A DNA stretch of 19,621 bases from REEB481 sp039796915 (GTDB lineage: Bacteria > Bacteroidota > Bacteroidia > NS11-12g > UBA955). The translations under genes and the position numbers were made by a program. This document shows positions 8,418-16,195 of this stretch, in pieces. The stretch lies in NCBI GenBank assembly GCA_039796915.1, contig JBDKIU010000244.1, positions 1-19,621 of the forward strand. Reading direction: 5' to 3'. The notes under the pieces are model-generated. The model made no database searches and was not told the origin of the DNA. It saw only the letters and a list, made by a program, of their open reading frames with translations. Position 1 is the first letter of the stretch. Every line of letters begins with the position of its first letter.

Positions 8418-10328
8418 TTACTTCACTTCTTCGAAATCAACATCCTGCACGGTGCTGTCGCCGGTGTTTCCGGAATCACCCTTATTGGTGGTGTTTCCGT
8501 CGGTGGCGCCGGTTTCCTGAGCAGCCTTGTACATGTCTTCACTGGCAGCCTGCCACGCCTGATTGAGCGCTTCCACAGCGCTGTCAATGGCAGTCAGGTC
8601 TTTGCTTTCGTGCGCGGTTTTCAGCGTAGCAAGGGCCGTTTCGATGTTCGTTTTCTTCTCGCCAGGAATCTTGTCGCCGTATTCTTTCAGCTGTTTTTCC
8701 GTGCTGAAGATCAGGGAGTCGGCCTGGTTCAGTTTGTCGGCTTCTTCTTTACGCTGACGGTCGGCCTCGGCGTTGTCGGTGGCTTCGCGCTTCATCCGTT
8801 CAATTTCGTCCTGACTGAGTCCGGTGCTGGCTTCAATCCTGATTTTCTGCTCTTTGCCTGTGGCTTTGTCTTTAGCGGTTACGCTCAAAATACCGTTGGC
8901 GTCGATGTCGAAGGTAACTTCAATCTGAGGAACGCTGCGGGGCGCCGGTGGAATGCCGTCCAGGTGGAAGCGACCGATGGTTTTGTTGTCGCGTGCCATG
9001 GGTCTTTCTCCCTGCAATACATGGATCTCCACACTTGGCTGATTGTCAGCAGCGGTGGTGAAGGTTTCCGTTTTCCTTGTAGGAATAGTGGTATTGCTTT
9101 CAATCATCTTGGTCATCACGTTGCCCATGGTTTCGATGCCCAGGCTCAGCGGGGTAACGTCCAGCAGCAGGATGTCTTTCACTTCTCCGGTAAGCACGGC
9201 GCCCTGTAAGGCTGCGCCAACTGCTACCACTTCGTCGGGGTTTACGCCTTTGCCGGGTGCCCTTCCGAAGAAGTCTTCAACCAATTTCTGGATGGCCGGG
9301 ATGCGTGTGGAACCGCCCACAAGGATCACTTCATCGATGTCTGATGGATTCATGCCGGCGTCTGACAAGGCCTTTTTGCAAGGTTCCAGGGTGCGGCGAA
9401 TCAGGCTGTCGGCCAGTTGTTCAAATTTCGACCTGGACAGTTTGCGCACGAGGTGCTTAGGCATGCCGTCCACAGCAGTGATGTAGGGCAGGTTGATTTC
9501 AGTTTCAGTGCTGGAGGAAAGTTCAATCTTTGCTTTCTCGGCAGCTTCCTTCAGGCGTTGCAGGGCCATGGGGTCCTTGCGAAGGTCCAGGTTTTCTTCG
9601 TTGCGGAACTCATCGGCCAGCCAGTCGATGATGACCTGGTCGAAGTCGTCACCACCCAGGTGCGTATCACCGTTGGTACTTTTTACTTCAAAAACACCTT
9701 CACCAAGTTCAAGTACGGAAATGTCAAAAGTTCCGCCGCCCAGGTCGTACACCGCAATTTTCATGTCGCGGTTCTTCTTATCCATTCCATAGGCCAGGGC
9801 TGCTGCTGTTGGCTCGTTGATGATACGTTCTACCTTGAGGCCGGCAATTTCACCTGCTTCTTTGGTAGCCTGACGGCTGGCATCGTCGAAATAAGCCGGT
9901 ACGGTAATTACAGCGCGGGTGATTTCGTGACCCAGATAATCTTCAGCGGTTTTCTTCATTTTCTGAAGAATCATAGCGCTGAGTTCCTGTGGCGTGTACA
10001 AACGATCGCCAATCCGCACGCGGGGCGTGTCATTGTCGCCCTGAACCACTTCGTAGGGAACGCGTTCGGTTTCTGTTTTTACTTTTGAAAAACGCTCACC
10101 CATGAACCGTTTGATGGACATGATGGTGTTTTTCGGATTGATGATGGCCTGACGCTTGGCCGGGTCTCCCACCTTGCGTTCGCCGTTGCCATTGTCCATG
10201 AATGCCACTACGGATGGAGTGGTGCGGCGCCCTTCGCTGTTGGGAATCACCACGGGTTCGTTGCCTTCCATTACAGCTACGCAGCTGTTGGTTGTGCCAA
10301 GATCAATTCCAATGATTTTGTTGCTCAT
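8418..10328 (-). CDS. dnaK: Molecular chaperone DnaK (Hsp70)
   Basis: Cytosolic ATP-dependent chaperone that works with DnaJ and GrpE. The 636-residue protein starts MSNKIIGIDLGTTNSCVAVM (phosphate-binding loop 1). It has the second Hsp70 signature (IAVYDLGGGTFDISVL), the third (VILVGGSTRIPAIQKLV), the linker DILLLDVTPLSLGIE, a full substrate-binding domain, and the C-terminal tail ending DVDFEEVK that is typical of Bacteroidetes DnaK. The frame extends 15 codons further, but ATG 10328 is preceded by AAAAGGAATAAAC with a ribosome-binding-like AAGGA and begins the conserved N-terminus. No grpE or dnaJ gene adjoins it, and I see no CIRCE element upstream. Confidence 0.98.
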   Translation of the reverse strand: MSNKIIGIDLGTTNSCVAVMEGNEPVVIPNSEGRRTTPSVVAFMDNGNGERKVGDPAKRQAIINPKNTIMSIKRFMGERFSKVKTETERVPYEVVQGDNDTPRVRIGDRLYTPQELSAMILQKMKKTAEDYLGHEITRAVITVPAYFDDASRQATKEAGEIAGLKVERIINEPTAAALAYGMDKKNRDMKIAVYDLGGGTFDISVLELGEGVFEVKSTNGDTHLGGDDFDQVIIDWLADEFRNEENLDLRKDPMALQRLKEAAEKAKIELSSSTETEINLPYITAVDGMPKHLVRKLSRSKFEQLADSLIRRTLEPCKKALSDAGMNPSDIDEVILVGGSTRIPAIQKLVEDFFGRAPGKGVNPDEVVAVGAALQGAVLTGEVKDILLLDVTPLSLGIETMGNVMTKMIESNTTIPTRKTETFTTAADNQPSVEIHVLQGERPMARDNKTIGRFHLDGIPPAPRSVPQIEVTFDIDANGILSVTAKDKATGKEQKIRIEASTGLSQDEIERMKREATDNAEADRQRKEEADKLNQADSLIFSTEKQLKEYGDKIPGEKKTNIETALATLKTAHESKDLTAIDSAVEALNQAWQAASEDMYKAAQETGATDGNTTNKGDSGNTGDSTVQDVDFEEVK

Positions 10329-10361
10329 GTTTATTCCTTTTCCGCTTTCTTTCAATAGAAG

Positions 10362-10372
10362 TGCCAAAGGCA
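10362..10372. repeat. Short inverted repeat in the dnaK upstream region
   Basis: TGCC-AAA-GGCA lies about 34 bp before the dnaK ATG. On the minus strand it contains TGCCTTTG, one base off the TAnnTTTG -7 promoter element, so it could be the core promoter, a regulator site overlapping it, or chance; the arms are only 4 bp. Confidence 0.25.
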
Positions 10373-10404
10373 TTTCCTGACAGCAATCGCGGGAAACTGG
10401 AATG

Positions 10405-10438
10405 AAATCCGCCTTATTGTCAGCTAGGGCGGGTTTTT
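10405..10438. terminator. Hairpin between the DUF4249 gene and dnaK
   Basis: AAATCCGCCTT (10405-10415) pairs with AGGGCGGGTTT (10426-10436), including two G-T wobbles, around a 10-nt loop. The best T run is on the plus strand, where no gene ends; on the minus strand the stem is followed by only ATTTCATT. It probably ends the DUF4249 transcript, but the orientation is not ideal. Confidence 0.4.
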
Positions 10439-10471
10439 GTGGAAAGATGCTGACCTTCTGGCCTCAGGATG

Positions 10472-11467
10472 TCAGAATACGAAGTTCAGCGGCCGGATTT
10501 CCGGACGACCGATCAGCAGCAGGAGCGAGTTCTGGTCGAACTTTACCTTGGGAATCCGGTAAATGTGCCGGGAAGAAAAAATACCCAGTGCTCCGTTGAT
10601 GTTGCTGTATTCTGCCTGTTTTTGTACGATGCCAATGCTGGGTTCGCTTACGGAAATATAGTCAACCAGCTGTGGTGCGCCTCCGTAAAAGGTGAATGCC
10701 ACATATTTAGCCCGGCGCCTCAGGGTTGCATCGGCTTTGATCTGGCTGGCAATGAATTGGAAGAAGGCGGTTCGCGGGATGATATTGGTAAGCCTCACGC
10801 CGCCGCCGTAGTTGTTGGTGCGCTGGTCCGTAATCAGGCGCCAGGTAATGCTTTTTTGGGTTTTCTTGGAAGTATCAGCAACCGGAAACTCATCGTAAAT
10901 GAAATCCATCCGGATGTCGTACGCTGCCGTGTTCAGTCCGCTGTTGTAGATCACTGGGATGTTTTCCAGCTGAAGGTTGAGTGTGCTGAACGTGTCGGCA
11001 ATGGGCGCGAATACTGCGGGCTGTCCGCAAATCAGCGTACTTGCTTCGATTTTCTTGCCGCTGGATTTGCGCAAAATTTCCAGCCGGTAGGTGTTGAATT
11101 GGCTGATTTTGGCTTTGAAAGTCCACAAGGTGTTGCGGTCGTTGGCGAAGATGCCCGAATCTTTCGGGATGGAATTGTCCACCTGACAAGGATAAACCGT
11201 TTGATCTTCCTGGCGGATTACGCGAACTTCCAGATCGTCAAAGAATAAAGAGTCACTCACAGAGGCTGCTTCCAGCGCATTGGTCTTTTCGTTGAGGAAT
11301 GCTTTGTTGATCTTCAGGTAGTGGATGCTGTCTGTAGGGTTGAGGAGTCCATAAACCACCATCACCTCTTTCCAGTTGGCATTGATGTCGATATCGTTCG
11401 CGCATCCCTGGATAAAAAGGGTGATTCCTAAGATGATACGTACAAACAGACTTTTTATCAGGTTCAT
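10472..11467 (-). CDS. DUF4249-type lipoprotein
   Basis: A 331-residue predicted lipoprotein with a hydrophobic N-terminus ending FIQGC (Cys22 as the lipidation site). The early segment VVYGLLNPTDSIHYLKINKAFL is characteristic of the DUF4249 family of Bacteroidota, whose members are envelope proteins of unknown function. The family assignment is by recall of this pattern. As I recall, many DUF4249 genes sit next to a TonB-dependent receptor; none is present here, since the neighbours are dnaK downstream on the same strand and a divergent secreted protein. The body is rich in predicted beta strands, with no catalytic motif visible. Confidence 0.8.
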   Translation of the reverse strand: MNLIKSLFVRIILGITLFIQGCANDIDINANWKEVMVVYGLLNPTDSIHYLKINKAFLNEKTNALEAASVSDSLFFDDLEVRVIRQEDQTVYPCQVDNSIPKDSGIFANDRNTLWTFKAKISQFNTYRLEILRKSSGKKIEASTLICGQPAVFAPIADTFSTLNLQLENIPVIYNSGLNTAAYDIRMDFIYDEFPVADTSKKTQKSITWRLITDQRTNNYGGGVRLTNIIPRTAFFQFIASQIKADATLRRRAKYVAFTFYGGAPQLVDYISVSEPSIGIVQKQAEYSNINGALGIFSSRHIYRIPKVKFDQNSLLLLIGRPEIRPLNFVF

Positions 11468-11483
11468 TTGGCGGAATTATGAC

Positions 11484-11491
11484 TAATTTTG
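11484..11491 (+). promoter_or_regulatory. Bacteroidetes -7 promoter element before the coiled-coil gene
   Basis: TAATTTTG is a perfect TAnnTTTG match 20 bp before the ATG at 11512, giving a leader of roughly 15 nt. A TTTG is present at 11467-11470, but the 13-bp spacing is short for a -33 element. The motif overlaps the upstream in-frame ATG at 11479, which argues for the later start. Confidence 0.45.
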
Positions 11492-11511
11492 CCCTTTACG
11501 GCGGCACAAAT

Positions 11512-12972
11512 ATGAACAAAAACCGGCTGCTCTTGCTCAGCCTGCTGCAATTTTCGGTCCTCGGTGCACAACAGGTTACGAAGGATTTTCCCAAGCTACA
11601 ATGGGACGAAGACTTCAATTTGGTCAGTGAAAAGTGGCCTCAAACCTACAATTCGGACAATTTCTTTCTGGTGCAGAATGGCAGCTACGACATGCAGCGC
11701 ACCAACCTGAAAACGGGAACTTTTGTCTTTCCTGCGGAAGATAAAACCTTCGGATATTTCGAAGTGCGCTGCCGGCTTGCCTTTAAAGAAGGCACCGGAA
11801 CCCAGGCTGTGGCAGGATTGGTGTTTCAGGCACAGGCCGACGGCAGCGGCGCACTGGTGGTTGAAGTCAACGACAAATACCAATACCGTGTGCGGCGGAT
11901 GACGCGCGACGGTGCGGTAAATCTGACCGGAGGCGGCGAGAATGAAGGCTGGATCAAAGCCAAACGCATGCTCCACAAGGATGCCAATACCATTGTGGTG
12001 AAAACCTACGAAAAGGTTTATGACCTTTACCTGAACGATCAGTACGCAATAACCTTCACCGAAATTGAGCTTTCCCAGGGTAAAATTGGATTCTATGTTG
12101 GCCCCGGAACCAAGGTGAGCGCGGAGTATGTGAAGGTGATGGGCGATGAGAACTTCACCATGGTGAGCAGCGATGTTCAAAACCAGGCGGAAGAGAGTTT
12201 AACCTTCCAGCAAATCATTGTGCGGCTGAAGGAAAGCATCAACAAAAAAGATAAACGTATAGCTGAACTGGAGGCTGAAAACCGACGTCTGGGCTCCAGC
12301 CGCGGCAGCGATACCCTCACACAGCGCAAACTGCAGGAGGCCGACAAGCGCAACTTTGAACTGGTGCGTCAGATTGATAAATACCGTGTGGACCTGGAAG
12401 CATCGAAGTCCAGAGTCAGTGAGCTGGAACAGTTTCGCAGTCAAATTCGCGACAACGAAAACGGCGATATTGTCATCAACCTCACCAACATCAATACCCG
12501 GCAAAAACAGCAACTGGAAAAGCTGGAGCAGCTGAAGCGCCAGATGGAGTCAGAGAGTGCCGAAATCAAGGCCGATCGGTTGAGGCTGGCCCAGGAAAAT
12601 GAGCGCTTTCGTATGATGGGTTTTGAAAAGGACGAAGAAATTCGGCTTCTGAAGGCGCAGATGGCAACCCAGGACAGCATCATCCAGGAACTTCGTCAGC
12701 GCAGGCCCAAAGATGATGCTGAAAGCGGTAGCTCCAAATCCAAAGTAAAAGAAGAGCGTGTGAAGCCGGAGCGCAAGCCACGGGAAGAAGCGGAACAGGT
12801 GCAAAATCCTGCGCTGAGTGCCGATGAAATCCACCGTTTGCAGGAGCAGGAACGCAACAACAGCGGAAAACCTTCCGATCCCTTGCCCAGTGGTAAGCTT
12901 CCCAAGCAGAAAAAAGAGAAGAAGGCCAAAAAAGAAAAAATCATTATTCCTGAAACCATCATCATTGACTGA
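11512..12972 (+). CDS. Secreted concanavalin-like/coiled-coil protein
   Basis: A 486-residue protein of unknown function. Residues 1-19 form a signal peptide (MNKNRLLLLSLLQFSVLGA, with Q-Q following), so it is exported. Residues about 25-220 look like a concanavalin A-like/LamG-type beta-sandwich: FGYFEVRCRLAF, AGLVFQAQADGSG, NTIVVKTYEKVYDLYLNDQ and GKIGFYVGPGTKVSAEYVKV, a pattern seen in glycan-binding or DUF1080-type domains. Residues about 235-400 are a long heptad-rich coiled coil (for example KDKRIAELEAENRRL), and the last ~85 are a charged, Lys/Glu/Pro-rich tail ending KIIIPETIIID. I see no sorting domain. ATG 11512 is chosen over 11479 because it begins the signal peptide and follows a -7 promoter element. 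panB starts 6 bp after its stop, implying one transcript. Confidence 0.8.
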   Translation: MNKNRLLLLSLLQFSVLGAQQVTKDFPKLQWDEDFNLVSEKWPQTYNSDNFFLVQNGSYDMQRTNLKTGTFVFPAEDKTFGYFEVRCRLAFKEGTGTQAVAGLVFQAQADGSGALVVEVNDKYQYRVRRMTRDGAVNLTGGGENEGWIKAKRMLHKDANTIVVKTYEKVYDLYLNDQYAITFTEIELSQGKIGFYVGPGTKVSAEYVKVMGDENFTMVSSDVQNQAEESLTFQQIIVRLKESINKKDKRIAELEAENRRLGSSRGSDTLTQRKLQEADKRNFELVRQIDKYRVDLEASKSRVSELEQFRSQIRDNENGDIVINLTNINTRQKQQLEKLEQLKRQMESESAEIKADRLRLAQENERFRMMGFEKDEEIRLLKAQMATQDSIIQELRQRRPKDDAESGSSKSKVKEERVKPERKPREEAEQVQNPALSADEIHRLQEQERNNSGKPSDPLPSGKLPKQKKEKKAKKEKIIIPETIIID

Positions 12973-12978
12973 CCACGC

Positions 12979-13794
12979 ATGAGCGTTCAAAAAACCATCC
13001 GAAAGGTAACCACACATGTGCTTCAGGAAATGAAGGAGCGCGGAGAGAAAATATCCATGCTCACGGCCTATGATTTTTCCATGGCACGCATGGTGGACCA
13101 CGCCGGCATCGATGTTATTCTTGTTGGCGACAGCGCCAGCAATGTGATGGCGGGCCACGAAACAACCCTGCCCATTACGCTCGATCAGATGATATATCAC
13201 GCCGGTTCGGTGGTTCGCGGAACCAACCGCGCCCTGGTGGTTGTGGATCTTCCCTTTGGAAGTTATCAGGGAAACAGCAAGGAAGCGCTGAGCAGCGCCA
13301 TCCGCATCATGAAAGAAAGCGGAGCGCATGCGGTGAAAATGGAAGGCGGCGAAGAAGTTATCGAAGGCGTTAAGCGCATCCTCACGGCCGGCGTTCCGGT
13401 GATGGGACACCTGGGACTTACGCCCCAGAGCATCTATAAATTCGGAACCTATAATGTGCGTGCCACCGAGGAGCTGGAAGCCGAAAAACTGATCCGCGAT
13501 GCCCGCTTGCTGGAAGAAGCCGGATGCTTTGCGCTGGTGCTCGAAAAAATCCCTTCAGCCTTGGCCGGAAAGGTGGCCCGCAGCCTGCGCATTCCCGTGA
13601 TTGGCATTGGCGCCGGCGGCGAAGTGGACGGACAGGTACTGGTGGTGCACGACATGCTCGGCATCAACAACGAGTTTTCTCCTCGCTTTCTCAGACGTTA
13701 CCTGAACCTGTACGACGAAATCAAACAGGCGGTGGGGAACTATATCAGCGACGTGAAGTCGGGCGATTTTCCCAATCAGCAGGAACAGTATTAA
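12979..13794 (+). CDS. panB: 3-methyl-2-oxobutanoate hydroxymethyltransferase
   Basis: Cytosolic enzyme that transfers a hydroxymethyl group from 5,10-methylene-tetrahydrofolate to alpha-ketoisovalerate, giving ketopantoate, the first committed step to pantothenate and CoA. The 271-residue protein has the full family pattern: SMLTAYDFSMARMVDHAGID, VGDSASNVMAGHETTLPI, VVDLPFGSYQ, VKMEGGEE, PVMGHLGLTPQS, and the late IPVIGIGAGGEVDGQVLVVHDMLG. Likely metal ligands are Asp51, Asp90 and Glu122, matching the E. coli set. No other pan gene is adjacent; it follows a secreted coiled-coil protein by 6 bp and precedes a methyltransferase by 59 bp, an unusual context for this gene. Confidence 0.96.
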   Translation: MSVQKTIRKVTTHVLQEMKERGEKISMLTAYDFSMARMVDHAGIDVILVGDSASNVMAGHETTLPITLDQMIYHAGSVVRGTNRALVVVDLPFGSYQGNSKEALSSAIRIMKESGAHAVKMEGGEEVIEGVKRILTAGVPVMGHLGLTPQSIYKFGTYNVRATEELEAEKLIRDARLLEEAGCFALVLEKIPSALAGKVARSLRIPVIGIGAGGEVDGQVLVVHDMLGINNEFSPRFLRRYLNLYDEIKQAVGNYISDVKSGDFPNQQEQY

Positions 13795-13841
13795 GTCGTT
13801 TAGCTATATTTCCGGCCTGAGTACACTTCATTCACTGCCTC

Positions 13842-13851
13842 TAAGCGCTTA
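13842..13851. repeat. Perfect 10-bp palindrome at the methyltransferase start
   Basis: TAAGCGCTTA is self-complementary and ends 2 bp before the ATG at 13854. It would cover the position where a ribosome binding site is expected, so it could be an operator or an RNA structure; chance is possible at this length. Confidence 0.3.
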
Positions 13852-13853
13852 AA

Positions 13854-14399
13854 ATGTCAGTCTTTGGTTTCATTCATCAGGCCATTTCCAACTTCAGGAA
13901 CGTAGGCGCTGTCGCAGGAAGTTCACGGTTTCTGGTCAACCGGATGTTGCAGCCTGTTGACTTCAGCCATCCGCTCACGGTGGTTGAACTGGGTCCCGGC
14001 AGTGGCAATTTTACCCGCGCCATCCTCAGGCACATGAACCAGCAAAGCAGCCTGGCCGCCTACGAAATCAACGATGCATTTTACCATTTGCTCGAACAGC
14101 AAATCCACGACAAAAGATTTACCCTGAAACACGGATCGGCTGCCGACATTGCACGTGATTTTCTTCCGGGAAGCGTAGATGTGGTGGTTTCCAGTTTGCC
14201 ACTGGCCATGATGCCGGCAGCGGTGAAAAACGAAATTCTTGAGGCCAGCGCAGCAGTCTTAAAACCCGGTGGCCTGTTCCTTCAGTATCAATATTCCAGA
14301 AGAGATTTAGGGCTGGTTCGCCGCTTTTTTCCTTCCATGAAAACCAACTTCGCCCTGCTGAATCTGCCTCCGGCCATCATTTATATGGCCAGAAAATAA
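13854..14399 (+). CDS. PmtA-like SAM-dependent methyltransferase
   Basis: A 181-residue class I methyltransferase. The SAM-binding motif I is VVELGPGSGNFTRAIL. It is preceded by NVGAVAGSSRFLVNRML, which resembles the GAVAPSSRFLA segment of bacterial phospholipid N-methyltransferases (PmtA) and their rRNA-dimethylase-like relatives. SSLPLAMMP sits where PmtA proteins have a similar SGLPL segment. The C-terminus ends in strands (NFALLNLPPAIIYMARK) as in this family. Phosphatidylethanolamine methylation is the leading guess, but substrates of this group cannot be assigned from sequence. There are no membrane helices. It converges on the beta-helix gene with 13 bp between stops. Confidence 0.75.
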   Translation: MSVFGFIHQAISNFRNVGAVAGSSRFLVNRMLQPVDFSHPLTVVELGPGSGNFTRAILRHMNQQSSLAAYEINDAFYHLLEQQIHDKRFTLKHGSAADIARDFLPGSVDVVVSSLPLAMMPAAVKNEILEASAAVLKPGGLFLQYQYSRRDLGLVRRFFPSMKTNFALLNLPPAIIYMARK

Positions 14400-14404
14400 G
14401 CATC

Positions 14405-14424
14405 AAGGGTGCTCAGGAACCCTT
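14405..14424. terminator. Hairpin between converging genes
   Basis: AAGGGT (14405-14410) pairs with ACCCTT (14419-14424) around an 8-nt loop, between the methyltransferase stop and the beta-helix stop, which it overlaps. There is no T run on either side, so it is a weak candidate terminator for both genes. Confidence 0.3.
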
Positions 14425-16191
14425 CACCAGCCTGGCGCTGCGGATGTTGCCCTTCCGCCGGCATTCCAAAAGATAAATTCCGTTGGGAAGATGACTTACA
14501 TCGATGCTGCGCTTGTCTGTCAGCACCTCTTCTGAAATCAGCCGGCCCATCAGGTCACGGATGTGGATTTCATCTCCGGCGCAGCCATCGCTGAGCTGAA
14601 TCAGGTTGACGCATGGGTTGGGAAACAGGTTCAGTTCGTCCTGCGGCCCGCCGTATGCAGCTTCCAGGTTTTGGGTAAAGGCAAACGCGCATGAGGTATA
14701 AGCCGATACGAGGTAGCGTGCTTTGCTGGCCGTATTTTGTGTGTTGAATTTACTGATGCTTCCAATGGGCGGCCAGGCAGTATTCGTTTTAGCGTAGAAT
14801 TCCTCGGGTTTGGCGCCATACAGGCTGGTATCAGCTTCGTTGCTTGTACCAGCGTCGTACAGCGTTCCTTTCACGTTGTTTCCATAGACAAAATGATTGG
14901 TGCCGGTGAGGGTAAACATGCCCTGCAGGAATCCGGTTCCGGTTACCTCGTTGGCAATCAGGTTTACGCTGCTGCCCGCGCCATTGTTCATAAACACGCC
15001 GTACAATTCTGCGCGGTTTCTGTGGAAGGTATTGTAAGGCCCATTGATGCCGTGCGAATTATCAATCACAATGTTCTGCACAATGTTTCCTTCAAACAGG
15101 TTGCCATACGGGTAGTTTCCATGCAACACCAGGTCGCCGGCTGAATTGGAAGGAAGACTCACATCCGTCCAATACGGTTCTATGGAGTAATTGTATCCAA
15201 TCACGTTGCCATTCGCACCAGACTGCAGCAGCACGGAATGGCGCAGTTTGCGGAACACGTTGTTGTAGATGTAACAGTCGCTGCTCGCAAATTGGAGCGC
15301 CGTACCATACGCTTTTCCGCCACTTCCATAAGAAAAGCCATCTTTAAAAAAGCTGCCCGTGATGGTGTTGAAGGCGGAATAAGAAATGGCCACATGGGCG
15401 AAGTTGCTGTTGTAGCTTTCCACGCAGCGCACGAAACACTGTGTGGAATATTCCATGTTGATGTTGCTGGTTTGGCCGCTGGTAGCGTCTTCCCGGATGA
15501 TGCTGAGGTATTCAATGCCTGCGTGCTCCACGGGTATGATGCGCAAAATTTTCGCCCGTTTATTCAGCAGGAAATCGCGGCGCAGCGCGCTGCTCAGAAA
15601 CAAGGTTTTCCCCCGCAGGGAATCTACCTTCACCATTTGGCCGGCCGATCCGAATGCCCAGGTAGAAGTGACCAGGGTGCTGTCGTCATCCAGCAGATAT
15701 AGCAATTCGCCCGGCTGCACAATGCCAGAATCCCGGACTTGCACACGTTGCGTGTGGCGCAAAGCATCGGCGGTAAGCGGGATGTAATTGCCTCTGTTTT
15801 TACCGGACAGTTCAATGGCATTTCCGCTGCCGCCCAGGTTGAACTTCAGGATCGTTTGTGACGCATTTACCCCTTGCAATACGGTGCGTGAGGGAAGGCG
15901 TATATCCGATTTAAAGCGATAGGTGCCGGCAGGAAAGTAAATCAGCAAACCGGAATCGGGATTGACTTTGGCCAGCAGCGCGTCCATCAGCGAATCATTG
16001 TTTCCTGCGCCCTGATTGTTGCCGCCGGCAGTCAGGAAGTTGATGCTTTTCTTCGGAAGCATGATGCTGCATTGCGCCACACTTCGCTTCCAGTCGGAGC
16101 GGCGCTCCGCAGGCAATGTCTGTGCCTTGCTTACGCCCGTGGTGAAAGGCATAAACGCAGTGAGAAACAAAAGAACTGCCTGAGCGCGCAT
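14413..16191 (-). CDS. T9SS-exported right-handed beta-helix protein
   Basis: A 592-residue secreted protein. A signal peptide (VLLFLTAFMPF..., likely cut before QTLPAE) is followed by a pectate-lyase-superfamily beta-helix: DSLMDALLAKVNPDSGLLIYFPAGTYRFKSDIRLPSRTVLQG at about 66-107 (shown here by its key parts GLLIYFPAGTYRF and LPSRTVLQG), then many short NxI/V-type rungs. Residues about 520-592 are a type IX sorting domain: LNLFPNPCVN, IRDLMGRLI, IDVSHLPNGIYLLE and a basic end. It should therefore be carried across the outer membrane by the T9SS and attached to or released from the cell surface. A polysaccharide-active role is likely from the fold, but no lyase catalytic residues could be identified. 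Its ATG lies 4 bp after the transaldolase stop, so it probably rides on that promoter. Confidence 0.85.
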   Translation of the reverse strand: MRAQAVLLFLTAFMPFTTGVSKAQTLPAERRSDWKRSVAQCSIMLPKKSINFLTAGGNNQGAGNNDSLMDALLAKVNPDSGLLIYFPAGTYRFKSDIRLPSRTVLQGVNASQTILKFNLGGSGNAIELSGKNRGNYIPLTADALRHTQRVQVRDSGIVQPGELLYLLDDDSTLVTSTWAFGSAGQMVKVDSLRGKTLFLSSALRRDFLLNKRAKILRIIPVEHAGIEYLSIIREDATSGQTSNINMEYSTQCFVRCVESYNSNFAHVAISYSAFNTITGSFFKDGFSYGSGGKAYGTALQFASSDCYIYNNVFRKLRHSVLLQSGANGNVIGYNYSIEPYWTDVSLPSNSAGDLVLHGNYPYGNLFEGNIVQNIVIDNSHGINGPYNTFHRNRAELYGVFMNNGAGSSVNLIANEVTGTGFLQGMFTLTGTNHFVYGNNVKGTLYDAGTSNEADTSLYGAKPEEFYAKTNTAWPPIGSISKFNTQNTASKARYLVSAYTSCAFAFTQNLEAAYGGPQDELNLFPNPCVNLIQLSDGCAGDEIHIRDLMGRLISEEVLTDKRSIDVSHLPNGIYLLECRRKGNIRSARLVKGS

Positions 16192-16195
16192 GGAA

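Noticed and set aside
9417..10088. Plus-strand open frame (223 codons) opposite dnaK
   Set aside because: DnaK on the other strand is complete and conserved; no independent start signals or motifs.
10329..10471. CIRCE (HrcA) operator upstream of dnaK
   Set aside because: No TTAGCACTC-N9-GAGTGCTAA-like repeat is present; only a 4+4 bp repeat and a terminator-like hairpin.
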